Shown piece after piece: positions 49,047-58,577 of a stretch of DNA of 64,000 bases. The notes under the pieces are model-generated. The model saw only the letters and a list, made by a program, of their open reading frames with translations. It made no database searches and was not told the origin of the DNA. Each line of letters starts with the position of its first letter. Positions within the stretch are counted from its first letter, which is position 1. Position numbers and translations under genes: made by a program. Source of the stretch: Sphingomonas piscis (GTDB taxonomy: Bacteria; Pseudomonadota; Alphaproteobacteria; Sphingomonadales; Sphingomonadaceae); NCBI RefSeq assembly GCF_011300455.1, contig NZ_CP049869.1:1887501-1951500 (forward strand). Reading direction: 5' to 3'.

Positions 49047-51464
49047 GTGCTTCCGGCTGACCCACAGCGTAACGGTGAAGGTCCCGCCTCCGTCCGCGCC
49101 CTGATCGCACAACGCGATTGGGATGGAACGCCCATTGGCCCCCCGGCGCAATGGCCGCAGTCGCTTCGCACCATTGTCGACCTGATGCTCCATTCGCGCT
49201 TCCCGATGTTCGTTGCGTGGGGCCCTGATCTGACCTTCATTTATAATGACGCCTATGTGCCGATCCTTGGCGGCAAGCATCCCCAGGCGCTCGGGAATCC
49301 TTTTCAGGAAATCTGGTGGGAAATCTGGCACGACGTCGGGCCTTTGGCTGACCGCGCGCTCGCCGGCGAGGCGACCTGGCTGGAAGACCTGCCGCTCCTC
49401 ATGCACCGTCACGGCTATGATGAGGAGACCTGGTTCACCTTCTCATACTCGCCGGCGCTGGATGACGACGGGAAGATCGCCGGGGTTTTCTGCGCCTGTA
49501 CGGAAACGACGGAAAAGGTGCTCGCCGTCCGCCGCAATGCCGCCGAGCGGCACCGGCTCGAACAATTGTTCGGCAAGGCTCCGGCTTTCATGGCGCTGCT
49601 GGTGGGTTCGGACCATGTGTTCGAATTGGCGAACGCTGCCTACCTGCAACTTGTCGGCCATCGTGATATCATCGGCAAGCCGGTTCGCACCGCGCTTCCG
49701 GAGATCGCGGGGCAGGGTTTCTTCGAGCTTCTCGACCAGGTCTACGCCACCGGAAAGCCCTTTGTAGGGCAGCAGGTGCCGCTGATGATCCAGCGCCGTC
49801 CCGGGGACGAGTTGGAACAGGCCTATGTCGACTTCGTCTACCAACCGATTGTCGACGAGGCAGGCAGCGTCACCGGCATTTTCGTGACGGGCTACGAAGT
49901 CACCGCGCTCCGGGTCGCTCAGGACCGCCTCAGCATCGCTCAGACCGCCGGCAAGGTCGGGACCTTTGAGCTATTCCCCAAGCTGGGCAGCATCCTCGTG
50001 TCCGAGGAGTTCTGCCGCATCTGGGGCGTGCCGTATCAAGAACAATTCAGTGTTCACGACCTGCTCCGCGCGATCCTGCCTGATGACATGGACCGGGTGG
50101 TTACGGGCAACAAGGATCTTAGCGCCGACGCGCTCGGCTATATCGAATATCGGATTCGGCGACCCGACACCGGGCAGATCAGATGGATTGCGCGCCGGGC
50201 TGAAGCGGTGCTCGACGCCGCTCAGGACGTCGTCCGCTTCGCGGGGGTGATCTACGACATCACCGACCGCAAGGAAGCCGAACTCGCGCTTGAGGCGTAT
50301 GCCCGCAACCTTGAGGTGCTCAACCAGACCGGCGATGCCTTGGCTTCGATGCTGGACGTCGGGTCCATCGTTCAGCGGGTCACGGACGCCGGCGTCGCGC
50401 TGATCGGTGCTCAGTTCGGCGCATTCTTCTACAATGTGAACGATGACAGCGGCGAAATCCTGACGCTCTACACCCTTTCCGGAGCGGACAAGTCGCAGTT
50501 CGACGGCTTCGGTCACCCGCGGGCGACGCCGGTGTTCAAGCCGACCTTCGACGGCACCGCCAACGTCCGGTCCGACGACATCCTGGCAGACCCGCGCTAT
50601 GGACAGTGGGCGCCGCATTTCGGCAAGCCCAAGGGCCACTTGCCCGTCCAGAGCTACCTTGCCGTCCCCGTCAAGGCGCGCGACGGGAACGTCATCGGCG
50701 GCCTGTTCTTCGGGCACGAAGACACCGGCAAGTTCACCGAAGCGCACGAGCAATTGCTTACCGGGATCGCGGCGCAAGCGGCGATCGCGATGGACAATGC
50801 GCGGCTCTACCAGGATGCACAGCGCGAGATCGAACGGAGGCGGCAGGCGGAAACCCATCAGCATCTGCTGATCAACGAGCTCAACCACCGGGTGAAGAAC
50901 ACGCTGGCGATCGTCCAAAGTCTCGCTCAGCAGAGCTTCCGCGACGACACGCCGACCGAAGATGCGCGGAACACGTTCAATGCCCGGCTGAGTGCGCTTG
51001 CGGCCGCGCACAATCTACTTACCCGCCAAAACTGGGAGCAGGCCCCGCTGGATAAAATCATCGCCACCAGCGTCGAGGCGGCATCGGGCGGCGCGTCGTC
51101 ACGGGTATCCATTCGCGGCGACAATGTCTTGCTCGCGCCGCAAACGGCCGTCTCCGTCGCGATGGCAATCCACGAACTCACCACCAACGCGCTCAAATAT
51201 GGAGCACTGTCCAACGATGCGGGCACGATTGACGTGTGGTGGCACGTGGACGATAGCCCTGAGCCAATCCTTCAGCTCTGCTGGGAGGAGAAGGGCGGCC
51301 CACCTGTTATCGTTCCAAGCAGCCGTGGCTTCGGGTCCCGCATGATCGAGCGGGGACTTGCGGCCGAACTGCGTGGTAAGGTGTCGATCGACTTTCGCCC
51401 GGCAGGCGTCATCTGCAGCATCGAAGCGCCGCTCCCCGCACTGCCGAGGAACAGCATCAACTAG
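49047..51464 (+). CDS. PAS-GAF sensor histidine kinase, HWE family
   Basis: About 805 residues, no transmembrane segments, so a soluble sensor. In order: an N-terminal PAS-like region (FPMFVAWGPDLTFIYNDAYV), a second PAS (FMALLVGSDHVFELANAAYL), a third PAS with PAC (about 290-410; RFAGVIYDITDRKEAEL), a GAF domain (about 430-590) and an HWE kinase core. The phosphoacceptor box is LINELNHRVKNTLAIVQSLA and the N box is AIHELTTNALKYGAL. The family-defining Trp-x-Glu is in LCWEEKGGPPV. The GTG at 49047 is my choice; the frame extends upstream but overlaps rsmE antisense. HWE kinases often feed the general stress or light-response pathway. The partner regulator is not here. Confidence 0.87.
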   Translation: MLPADPQRNGEGPASVRALIAQRDWDGTPIGPPAQWPQSLRTIVDLMLHSRFPMFVAWGPDLTFIYNDAYVPILGGKHPQALGNPFQEIWWEIWHDVGPLADRALAGEATWLEDLPLLMHRHGYDEETWFTFSYSPALDDDGKIAGVFCACTETTEKVLAVRRNAAERHRLEQLFGKAPAFMALLVGSDHVFELANAAYLQLVGHRDIIGKPVRTALPEIAGQGFFELLDQVYATGKPFVGQQVPLMIQRRPGDELEQAYVDFVYQPIVDEAGSVTGIFVTGYEVTALRVAQDRLSIAQTAGKVGTFELFPKLGSILVSEEFCRIWGVPYQEQFSVHDLLRAILPDDMDRVVTGNKDLSADALGYIEYRIRRPDTGQIRWIARRAEAVLDAAQDVVRFAGVIYDITDRKEAELALEAYARNLEVLNQTGDALASMLDVGSIVQRVTDAGVALIGAQFGAFFYNVNDDSGEILTLYTLSGADKSQFDGFGHPRATPVFKPTFDGTANVRSDDILADPRYGQWAPHFGKPKGHLPVQSYLAVPVKARDGNVIGGLFFGHEDTGKFTEAHEQLLTGIAAQAAIAMDNARLYQDAQREIERRRQAETHQHLLINELNHRVKNTLAIVQSLAQQSFRDDTPTEDARNTFNARLSALAAAHNLLTRQNWEQAPLDKIIATSVEAASGGASSRVSIRGDNVLLAPQTAVSVAMAIHELTTNALKYGALSNDAGTIDVWWHVDDSPEPILQLCWEEKGGPPVIVPSSRGFGSRMIERGLAAELRGKVSIDFRPAGVICSIEAPLPALPRNSIN

Positions 51465-51497
51465 GCCCATTCGCATCCATTCGGCACATCAGCTATT

Positions 51498-52376
51498 ATG
51501 ATGCTCATGAATGATCTGGGCCCTGGAACCATGAAGCCTCCTGCGGGCGACTACACCATCCCGCAGAACTGGAGCCATTACACCGCGGAAGAACATGCCA
51601 CCTGGGACGCGCTCTACGCGCGGCAGACGAAGCTTCTTCCCGGAAGGGTCGTTCCTCAATTTCTCGACGGTCTGAAGCTGCTTGGGCTTGAGGGGCCGGG
51701 AATTCCGAATTTCGAACAGCTATCCGACATCCTGATGAAGAGGACCGGGTGGCAGGTGGTCGCAGTCGAGGGCTTGATTCCGGACGGCGCCTTTTTCGAT
51801 CATCTCGCCAACCGCCGCTTCGTTGCGGGCAATTTCATCCGCCGCCCCGACCAGCTCGATTATCTTGAAGAGCCGGACGTGTTTCACGACGTCTTCGGGC
51901 ATGTGCCACTGCTCGCCCATCCCGTCTTCGCCGATTACATGCAGGCTTACGGCAAGGGCGGCCAGCGCGCGACGCAGCTCGGCGCCATCCAGCGTCTGTC
52001 CCGGCTCTACTGGTACACGGTCGAGTTCGGCCTCATCCGCAATGGCGATGACCTCGCAATTTACGGCGCCGGGATCGTCTCGTCTGCGGGCGAGTCCGTC
52101 TTCGCACTGGATGATCCCTCACCCAACCGGATCGGCTTCAACCTGGAACGGGTGATGCGCACACCCTACCGGATCGACGATTATCAGCAGACCTACTTCG
52201 TCATCGACAGTTTCGAAGACCTGCTGCACCAGACCCTCGATCAGGACTTCGCGCCCATCTATGCTGCGATGGATGCCAAACAGGATTTTGCAATAACTGA
52301 TATTGCACCGAACGACCTGATCTATACGCAGGGTACGCAAGCCTATGCGTCGGCCAAGGCCGCCAAGGTCGAGTAA
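51498..52376 (+). CDS. phhA: phenylalanine 4-monooxygenase
   Basis: About 292 residues, single catalytic domain as in bacteria. It hydroxylates phenylalanine to tyrosine with tetrahydropterin and iron. The iron ligands are visible as two His in VFHDVFGHVPLLAHPVF and the Glu in RLYWYTVEFGLIRN. A LIPDGAFFDHLANRRF stretch precedes them. The frame starts at ATG 51498 with another ATG at 51504. It follows the histidine kinase by about 30 bases and precedes GH51 by about 25, so transcription from a shared promoter is possible, though functions differ. Confidence 0.94.
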   Translation: MMLMNDLGPGTMKPPAGDYTIPQNWSHYTAEEHATWDALYARQTKLLPGRVVPQFLDGLKLLGLEGPGIPNFEQLSDILMKRTGWQVVAVEGLIPDGAFFDHLANRRFVAGNFIRRPDQLDYLEEPDVFHDVFGHVPLLAHPVFADYMQAYGKGGQRATQLGAIQRLSRLYWYTVEFGLIRNGDDLAIYGAGIVSSAGESVFALDDPSPNRIGFNLERVMRTPYRIDDYQQTYFVIDSFEDLLHQTLDQDFAPIYAAMDAKQDFAITDIAPNDLIYTQGTQAYASAKAAKVE

Positions 52377-52400
52377 GCAAAAGTAAGGGGAGGATGATCG

Positions 52401-53942
52401 ATGAAGTTGACGGTTAAAGCCGCATTGTTGGCGATGGTAGCGCTAACGGCCAGCCCGGCGCTTGCCGAGATCCGCGCGTCGGCGTCGGTCAATTCGACCG
52501 GGACCGGACCCGTCATCCGCCCAGAAATTTACGGTCAGTTCGCCGAACATCTGGGCACCGGCATCGACGGCGGCATCTGGGTCGGCGAAAATTCCTCCAT
52601 TCCCAACGTCCGCGGGTATCGTCGCGATGTCGTGGATGCTTTGAAGGCGCTTAAGGTGCCGGTGGTCCGCTGGCCCGGCGGCTGCTTCGCCGACATCTAC
52701 CGCTGGCGCGACGGCATCGGCCCGCGCGCTCAGCGTCCGGTGACGCTCAACATGTGGTGGGGCAATACCGAAGAGAATAACCACTTCGGCACCCACGAAT
52801 TCTTCGACTTCGCCGAGCTGATCGGCGCCAAGACCTACCTCAACGTCAATGTCGGCACCGGGACCGCCGGTGAGGCGCGCGAGTGGCTGGAATATATCAC
52901 GTCCCCCTCGAATAGCTCGATGGCCAAGCTTCGCCGGGCCAACGGCCGCGACAAGCCGTGGAAGGTCGATTATGTCGGCATCGGGAACGAGATGTGGGGC
53001 TGCGGCGCCAACATCACCGCCTCCGATTTCGCCCCGATGGCGCGCCAATATTCGACCTTCCTCAACGAAAAGGGCGTGACCCTGATCGCCGGCGGCGCGT
53101 CGGGCGACGATTACGACTGGACCGAGAAGGTGCTGGCCGGAAAGCGTGGCGAACTCGACGCCATTTCGCTCCATTACTACACGCTGCCGACGGGCAATTG
53201 GGACAAGAAGGGCCCGGCCGTCGGCTTCACGGAAGCCGATTGGGCCGCCACCTTCGCCCGCACGCGGCGCTTGGACACCTATATCGCCGAACATGACAAG
53301 CGCATGGACGCGGTCGACCCGGAACAGAAGCTGGGCCTGATGGTCGCCGAATGGGGCACCTGGTACGACGCGACCCCCGGCACCAACACCGCCTTCCTGC
53401 AGCAGGAAAACACGCTTCGCGATGCGCTGATTGCGGCAACCAACTTCCACATCTTTCACCGCCACGCGGACCGCGTCCACATGGCCAACATCGCGCAGAT
53501 GGTGAACGTGCTTCAGGCTATGATCCTAACGAACGGGCCGCAGATGTCGCTTACGCCGACCTATCACGCCTTCATGATGTATCAGCCGTTCCAGGGCGCG
53601 ACCGCACTGCCGCTTGAGGTTTCTTCGCCCGAGTTCCGGGCGGGCGCGGATTCTGTGCCCGCCGTTGATGTTACGGCGGCCCGGGACAAGGCCGGCGCCG
53701 TGCATGTCGGACTCGTCAACGTCGACCCGGATGAGAATGCGACGTTGGAACTGGACCTCGGCGCCTTCCGTGGTCGCCGCATTGAGGGACTGGTTTTGAC
53801 CGCGTCGAAAATGGATGCGCAGAATCGTCTCGGTGCTCGTCCCGAGGTGACGCCGGTGCGCTTCAATGGTGCTAGCTGGTCCGGCGGAAAGCTGCGGGTG
53901 CGCATGCCCGCCAAGTCGCTGGTGCGCCTGACGCTTCGCTAG
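52401..53942 (+). CDS. alpha-N-arabinofuranosidase, GH51
   Basis: 513 residues with a Sec signal peptide (VKAALLAMVALTASPALA), so probably periplasmic. The TIM-barrel GH51 motifs are present: PEIYGQFAEHLGTGIDGGIW at the start, VVRWPGGCFADIYRWRDGIG, acid/base Glu in YVGIGNEMWGCG and nucleophile Glu in LMVAEWGTWYD. A C-terminal beta domain follows (about 390-513). It releases arabinose from arabinoxylan, arabinan or arabinogalactan oligosaccharides. With the GH43 gene about 12 kb away and the GH74-like genes it suggests plant polysaccharide use. GGGGAGG before the ATG gives a strong ribosome binding site. Confidence 0.93.
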   Translation: MKLTVKAALLAMVALTASPALAEIRASASVNSTGTGPVIRPEIYGQFAEHLGTGIDGGIWVGENSSIPNVRGYRRDVVDALKALKVPVVRWPGGCFADIYRWRDGIGPRAQRPVTLNMWWGNTEENNHFGTHEFFDFAELIGAKTYLNVNVGTGTAGEAREWLEYITSPSNSSMAKLRRANGRDKPWKVDYVGIGNEMWGCGANITASDFAPMARQYSTFLNEKGVTLIAGGASGDDYDWTEKVLAGKRGELDAISLHYYTLPTGNWDKKGPAVGFTEADWAATFARTRRLDTYIAEHDKRMDAVDPEQKLGLMVAEWGTWYDATPGTNTAFLQQENTLRDALIAATNFHIFHRHADRVHMANIAQMVNVLQAMILTNGPQMSLTPTYHAFMMYQPFQGATALPLEVSSPEFRAGADSVPAVDVTAARDKAGAVHVGLVNVDPDENATLELDLGAFRGRRIEGLVLTASKMDAQNRLGARPEVTPVRFNGASWSGGKLRVRMPAKSLVRLTLR

Positions 53943-54658
53943 CGCGGGCGCTTTTCCAGGTAGAGGTAGGCCGGGTCGAACTCCGCAAGTTCTCGCAAGC
54001 CGTCGAGATCGTGAATGATGACCCGGCCGCTTCGGAAATCGATCAACTCGCGTTCGCGCAGGTCCTTGAGCGTTCGGTTGACGTGCACCGCCGTCAGCCC
54101 AAGGCAATCGGCAAGCTCGTCCTGCGTCAACGGCAGGTTGAATGACAAACCGTCCGTCAGACCGACGATGCCGAGCCGAACATGCATCTCGCAAAACAGA
54201 TGCGCCATCCGCGGCGATGCCCGACGCCTCCCGAGCGACACTTCCCAGACGCGGTGAATGGCAGCATCGAGGTTGGTGCCGAACCAGTAGCAGCGCGCAA
54301 CGTGCGGGAACTCTTCGGTCAGTCGTATCAGCCGGTCGTGGGGCACCACTGCGGTTCGGCACTTGGACATGGTCACCAGATCATGGTCGAGCCGCTTGAG
54401 TGTGAAGCCGTGAAGGTCGGCGAAGTCTCCGGCTACGTGCAGTTCGGTGATCTGCCGCCCACCCTCCGCCAGATTGTGCGAGCGGGCAAGAATTCCGTCG
54501 ATCAGCAGAGTTGAGGCGCTGAGTTCATCGCCGGCCTTCACGATCACCGTGTCGGCAGGATGTTCACGAACGTCGCTCACCAGGTCGCGGATTGCCTGCT
54601 CTTCGGCGGCGTTGATGTCGGTGCGCGCGCGCAGCTTGAGCAAATGACATTCGATCAC
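53939..54658 (-). CDS. Crp/Fnr-family transcriptional regulator
   Basis: 239 residues. An N-terminal cyclic-nucleotide-binding-type beta barrel (HPADTVIVKAGDELSASTLL, HVAGDFADLHGFTLKRLDHD) is followed by a dimerisation helix and a C-terminal helix-turn-helix (LTQDELADCLGLTAVHVNRT). No Cys cluster for an iron-sulfur centre is present, so it is not an FNR-type oxygen sensor. The true start is a GTG at 54658 with AAGGGA upstream. The open frame to 56335 passes antisense through ubiA and pmbA and is not real. It converges with GH51 (four-base overlap) and may regulate nearby genes, but there is no direct evidence. Confidence 0.87.
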   Translation of the reverse strand: MIECHLLKLRARTDINAAEEQAIRDLVSDVREHPADTVIVKAGDELSASTLLIDGILARSHNLAEGGRQITELHVAGDFADLHGFTLKRLDHDLVTMSKCRTAVVPHDRLIRLTEEFPHVARCYWFGTNLDAAIHRVWEVSLGRRRASPRMAHLFCEMHVRLGIVGLTDGLSFNLPLTQDELADCLGLTAVHVNRTLKDLRERELIDFRSGRVIIHDLDGLRELAEFDPAYLYLEKRPR

Positions 54659-54817
54659 TGACGTTTCCCTTCGGCTGGACCCATGTACCGGGGTTGCGAA
54701 GCAATGTCGGCATCGGTTCGGAGGAAGGGCATGACGGCTCAACTCACGACGGCGCGTAAGGTTCGTTACGGGCGCGAACTCGGCGACATGTGGGGGCGAA
54801 GCCGCTAAGAACCGGGC

Positions 54818-55732
54818 ATGACAGTAGTCGCAGACATCGTCCCCGATAGCGAACGGCGCGGCCTGATCGGCGCTCTGCCGCCCCGCCTTCGCCCCCATGC
54901 ATCCCTGATGCGGATCGACCGTCCGATCGGAACCTGGCTTCTTTATTGGCCCTGCGCTTGGAGCGTGGCGCTTGCAGGCGTTGAGGGCCGCTGGGACCTG
55001 TTCGCATGGTTTCTGATCGGCGCTTTCGCAATGCGCAGCGCAGGCTGTGTCTACAACGACATCGTCGACAAGGACCTCGACGTCGCGGTCGAGCGGACCC
55101 GGCTTCGCCCCGTGGCGAGCGGCCGTGTGTCGAGGCGATCGGCATGGGTGCTGACCTTGCTCCTCTGCGGCATCGGCCTGATCGTCCTTTTGCAGCTGAC
55201 GCCGGTCGCCCAACTGGTGGCGCTTGGGAGCATTGCCCCCGTCGCGGCATATCCCTTCATGAAGCGGATCACCTGGTGGCCGCAGGCGTGGCTTGGACTG
55301 GTCTTCTCCTGGGGGGCGCTGGTCGGTTGGCCATCCGTGACCGGCGAACTCGCCGTCGCGCCCCTTTTCCTTTACGCCGGCAGCATCGCTTGGGTGATCG
55401 GCTACGACACGCTTTATGCCATTCAGGACATGGAGGATGACGCCTTGGTCGGCGTTCGCTCCTCCGCCCGGCGAATGGGCAGCAAGGCTCCGCTTGGGAT
55501 CGCAATCTTCTACGCTGTCGCCATGGTCCTGTGGGCGGCCGCGATCTGGAGCGTCCGGCCGCAGTTGTTGGCGCTGCTTGCCTTGGTCCCCGCGGCACTC
55601 CATCTCACCAACCAGGCACTTCGTGCGGACCCAAAGGATCCGGCGGGGGCGCTTACCTTGTTCCGTTCCAACCGCACGTGCGGCTTTCTTGTTTTTGCGG
55701 GCATGCTGGTCGTCGGGCTGTCGGCAGGCTAG
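54818..55732 (+). CDS. ubiA: 4-hydroxybenzoate polyprenyltransferase
   Basis: 304 residues. Integral membrane prenyltransferase of ubiquinone synthesis. Motifs are MRIDRPIGTWLLYWPCAW, the first Asp-rich site RSAGCVYNDIVDKDLDVAVE and the second, IGYDTLYAIQDMEDDALVGV, separated by about eight hydrophobic segments. The C-terminal half is fully hydrophobic as usual. It starts about 160 bases after the divergent Crp/Fnr promoter region. pmbA follows nine bases after its stop, so both are likely in one transcript. Confidence 0.95.
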   Translation: MTVVADIVPDSERRGLIGALPPRLRPHASLMRIDRPIGTWLLYWPCAWSVALAGVEGRWDLFAWFLIGAFAMRSAGCVYNDIVDKDLDVAVERTRLRPVASGRVSRRSAWVLTLLLCGIGLIVLLQLTPVAQLVALGSIAPVAAYPFMKRITWWPQAWLGLVFSWGALVGWPSVTGELAVAPLFLYAGSIAWVIGYDTLYAIQDMEDDALVGVRSSARRMGSKAPLGIAIFYAVAMVLWAAAIWSVRPQLLALLALVPAALHLTNQALRADPKDPAGALTLFRSNRTCGFLVFAGMLVVGLSAG

Positions 55733-55741
55733 TCGCGCCTC

Positions 55742-57088
55742 ATGCTTTCCATTGATCAGTCCCGCGACAGAGCGGAGAAGCTTGTCGAGCGTGCCGTTGC
55801 GGCCGGAGCGGACGCCGCCGACGCCATCTACGTCGCCCAAGGCAGCAGCAGCGTCGAGGTGCGCATGGGCGCGCTCGAAGCCGTCGGCAGCTCTGAAGGC
55901 GAGGAAATCGGCCTTCGCCTTTTCCTCGGGCAGCGCTCCGCCAGCGTGTCCTCTTCGGACCTGTCGGACGAGGCGTTGGAAGCGCTCGTCGAGCGGGCGA
56001 TAGCCATGGCTGGGGAAGCGCCGGAAGACCCGTTTGCGGGGCTGGCGCCTGCCAACCGGCTTCATCACGGCGACGGCCCGGCAATCAACTCCTACGATCC
56101 GCAGCCGGTCGAGCCGAAAGACATGCACGAACGCGCCCTGGCGGCCGAAGCTGCAGCACTGGCGGTCGCAGGGGTCACCAACTCCACCGGCGCAAGCGCC
56201 GGCGCCTCGAGATCGGTGGTCGCTCTGGCAACGTCGCACGGCTTTTCCGGCGCATATTCCAGCACTAGCCATAGCGTCGCAGCCGGGGTGATCGCGGGGG
56301 AGGGTGCCGGGATGCAGCGTGACAGTGCCTGGCACAGCACCCGCTTCCTGGCAGACCTGGATGCCGCGGACGAGATCGGCAGACTGGCGGGCGAGCGTGC
56401 AGTGGCGCGCCTCAATCCAACCCGGCCGCGGCCGGGCAAGATGCCGGTGCTGTTCGACCCGCGGGTCGCATCATCGCTGCTCGGGCATTTCGCTGGGGCG
56501 ATCGGCGGGCAGTCGATTGCCCGCAAATCGAGCTTCCTGCTCGGTAAGCTGGGCGAACGGATTTTTGCGGCCGGCGTGACCATCATTGACGATCCGCTTC
56601 GCCCGCGCGGGCTTCGCTCGCGGCCGTTCGACGGGGAAGGGCTGAGCGTGGACCGCACCGAGCTGGTCGCCGACGGGGTGGTTCGAACCTGGATGGCGGA
56701 CAGCGCTTCGGCGCGGCAGCTCGGCATTGCACCGACGGGCCATGCGGCGCGCGGCGTGGGCGGTGGCCCGGGCGTGGCCGCAAGCAACCTCTACATTGCC
56801 GCCGGCCCGCGCACCCGCGAGGAACTGCTCGCCGCCTTCCCCGAGGCGATCCTGGTTACCGAGCTGATCGGGCAGGGGGTTAATCCAGTCACCGGCGATT
56901 ACAGCCGCGGTGCCGCGGGCTTCATGGTACGCGATGGGGCGATTGCCGAACCGGTGGCGGAGATTACGGTTGCGTCCAACCTCCTCGACATGTTCGCAAC
57001 GCTGGAACCCGGATCGGACCTCGAGTTCCGCCGCGGTGTCGATGCGCCGACGATCCTGATTCCCGAGATGACGGTGGGCGCGGCCTAG
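55742..57088 (+). CDS. pmbA: TldD/PmbA family metalloprotease-like protein
   Basis: 448 residues of the modulator-of-gyrase family. Features are SVEVRMGALEAVGSSEGEEI near the N-terminus, PVLFDPRVASSLLGHFAGAI in the middle and the C-terminal NLYIAAGPRTREELLAAFPE, LIGQGVNPVTGDYSRGAAGF and GSDLEFRRGVDAPTILIPEM, all typical. It lacks the HExxxH zinc motif of TldD and is therefore the PmbA/TldE partner type. The TldD partner is not in the window. In other bacteria the pair processes peptides such as microcin precursors and CcdA. It converges with the CoA-binding gene, overlapping by four bases. Confidence 0.93.
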   Translation: MLSIDQSRDRAEKLVERAVAAGADAADAIYVAQGSSSVEVRMGALEAVGSSEGEEIGLRLFLGQRSASVSSSDLSDEALEALVERAIAMAGEAPEDPFAGLAPANRLHHGDGPAINSYDPQPVEPKDMHERALAAEAAALAVAGVTNSTGASAGASRSVVALATSHGFSGAYSSTSHSVAAGVIAGEGAGMQRDSAWHSTRFLADLDAADEIGRLAGERAVARLNPTRPRPGKMPVLFDPRVASSLLGHFAGAIGGQSIARKSSFLLGKLGERIFAAGVTIIDDPLRPRGLRSRPFDGEGLSVDRTELVADGVVRTWMADSASARQLGIAPTGHAARGVGGGPGVAASNLYIAAGPRTREELLAAFPEAILVTELIGQGVNPVTGDYSRGAAGFMVRDGAIAEPVAEITVASNLLDMFATLEPGSDLEFRRGVDAPTILIPEMTVGAA

Positions 57089-57513
57089 GCGACCTTCGGC
57101 AGCCCAAGCCGCATGATCTCGATCTTGGGGCAGCGATCCATGACGACCTTCAGGCCAGCCGCCTCGGCCCGCGCTGCCGCCTCTTCGTTGATGACGCCAA
57201 TCTGCAGCCACACCGCCTTTGCACCGACGAAAATCGCCTGGTCGACCGCTTCGCCGGCCGCATCGGGCCGCCTGAATATATCGACGATGTCGATCGGCTC
57301 CCCGATTTGCGACAGCTCCCGCCACACGAATTCCCCGTGGACATGCTCGCCGGTGATCTGCGGGTTGACCGGCAGCACGCGGTACCCCCAGTCCTGCATG
57401 AACTTCATCACTCCATAGGCCGGACGGTTCGGCCGGTCGGACGCGCCGACCAGCGCGATCGTGCGTGCCTTGGTCAGCAGCTCGGCAATGTCTTCGTCAC
57501 GGGTCAGCGGCAT
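57085..57513 (-). CDS. CoA-binding domain protein (YccU-like)
   Basis: 142 residues, a single Rossmann-type CoA-binding domain. It starts MPLTRDEDIAELLTKARTIA and LVGASDRPNRPAYGVMKFMQ, followed by GYRVLPVNPQITGEHVHGEF, IDIVDIFRRPDAAGEAVDQA and VWLQIGVINEEAAARAEAAG. Such stand-alone proteins bind CoA and have no well defined role. It lies 27 bases before the Mrp gene's stop and on the same strand, so both may share a transcript. Confidence 0.93.
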   Translation of the reverse strand: MPLTRDEDIAELLTKARTIALVGASDRPNRPAYGVMKFMQDWGYRVLPVNPQITGEHVHGEFVWRELSQIGEPIDIVDIFRRPDAAGEAVDQAIFVGAKAVWLQIGVINEEAAARAEAAGLKVVMDRCPKIEIMRLGLPKVA

Positions 57514-57540
57514 GGTCGCTCCTCCTTGCGCAACAATGCG

Positions 57541-58506
57541 TCAGGCGGCCGCGGTATCCAGTGCGGTCAGGAGCTTGCCGGCAAGCTCGGCAAAGGCGTC
57601 GGATTCGGATCCGGTGCCGGAAGCAGGCGGCACCCCTTCGTCGGACGCCGCCCGAATGGCGCGGGACAGCGGCAGGCGGCCAAGAAACGGCACGCCGATT
57701 GCTGCGGCCTCGCGCTCCACCGAGCCGGTACCGAAGGGGTCGGATGACTCGCCGCAATGGGGGCAGACATAGCTCGCCATATTTTCCACGAGCCCGAGCA
57801 CCGGCACGTTGAGCTTGCCGAACAGGTCGATCGCGCGCCGCGCATCGATAAGCGACAGGTCTTGCGGGGTCGACACGACCACCGCGCCCGCCGGCCGCGC
57901 CTTCTGGAGCAGGGTTAGCTGAACGTCTCCGGTGCCTGGTGGCAGGTCGACCAGGATGATCTCGCAATCGCCCCAGTCTGCTTCGATGAGGCGGCTGAGC
58001 GCACCCGTCGCCATCGGCCCACGCCAAGCCAAGGCCTGCCCGGCGCCGACCAATTGGCCGAGCGAGAGAAAGCGGATGCCGTGTGCGGCGACGGGGATCA
58101 GCCGGTCGTTCTCGGCGCGCGGCTTCTCCTCACTTCCGAGCAATGTCGGCTGTGATGGCCCGTAGATGTCGGCATCGATGACGCCGACTCTCTTACCCGC
58201 GCGCGCCAGGGCGATGGCGAGATTGGTGGTCAGCGTCGACTTGCCCACACCGCCCTTGCCGCTCCCCACCGCCACGATCGTCCGGGACTGTTGCGCCGCG
58301 GTCAGCGCGATGCGGACCTCCGACACGCCGGCAATGCCAAGGGCGGCGGAACGCAGCGATCGCTCGAGCGCCGACCGGTCCTGATCGCCAAGTCCGGTCA
58401 CATCCACGACGAGCGTTGCGATGCCGCCGTCGAGCTTGCGCGAGCGAATACGGCCCGCGTCCGCAACCTTGTCCAATTCTGCAAGTGGAGCCGCTGTGTC
58501 TGCCAT
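57541..58506 (-). CDS. apbC: Mrp/NBP35-family iron-sulfur carrier ATPase
   Basis: 321 residues. A short N-terminal DUF59-like remnant (about 1-90) is followed by the ParA/MinD-type ATPase. The P-loop is VAVGSGKGGVGKSTLTTNLA, Walker A' is GVIDADIYGPSQPTLLGS, and DLPPGTGDVQLTLLQKA comes later. The ENMASYVCPHCGESSDPFG segment contains the CxxC pair used for Fe-S cluster transfer. It is a typical bacterial Mrp/ApbC that delivers Fe-S clusters to target proteins. It is divergent from hflK, with 71 bases between the starts. Confidence 0.94.
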   Translation of the reverse strand: MADTAAPLAELDKVADAGRIRSRKLDGGIATLVVDVTGLGDQDRSALERSLRSAALGIAGVSEVRIALTAAQQSRTIVAVGSGKGGVGKSTLTTNLAIALARAGKRVGVIDADIYGPSQPTLLGSEEKPRAENDRLIPVAAHGIRFLSLGQLVGAGQALAWRGPMATGALSRLIEADWGDCEIILVDLPPGTGDVQLTLLQKARPAGAVVVSTPQDLSLIDARRAIDLFGKLNVPVLGLVENMASYVCPHCGESSDPFGTGSVEREAAAIGVPFLGRLPLSRAIRAASDEGVPPASGTGSESDAFAELAGKLLTALDTAAA

Positions 58507-58577
58507 CGGCGGTCACATAGGTGGTCGAAAGACCGTTGCCACTGTTTTTCGTGGCCCGGGCTTCCTATACAGGGCTT

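Noticed and set aside
53939..56335. A 798-codon minus-strand open frame
   Set aside because: Only its last 239 codons (from GTG 54658) are the Crp/Fnr regulator. The rest is antisense to ubiA and pmbA and lacks any protein features.
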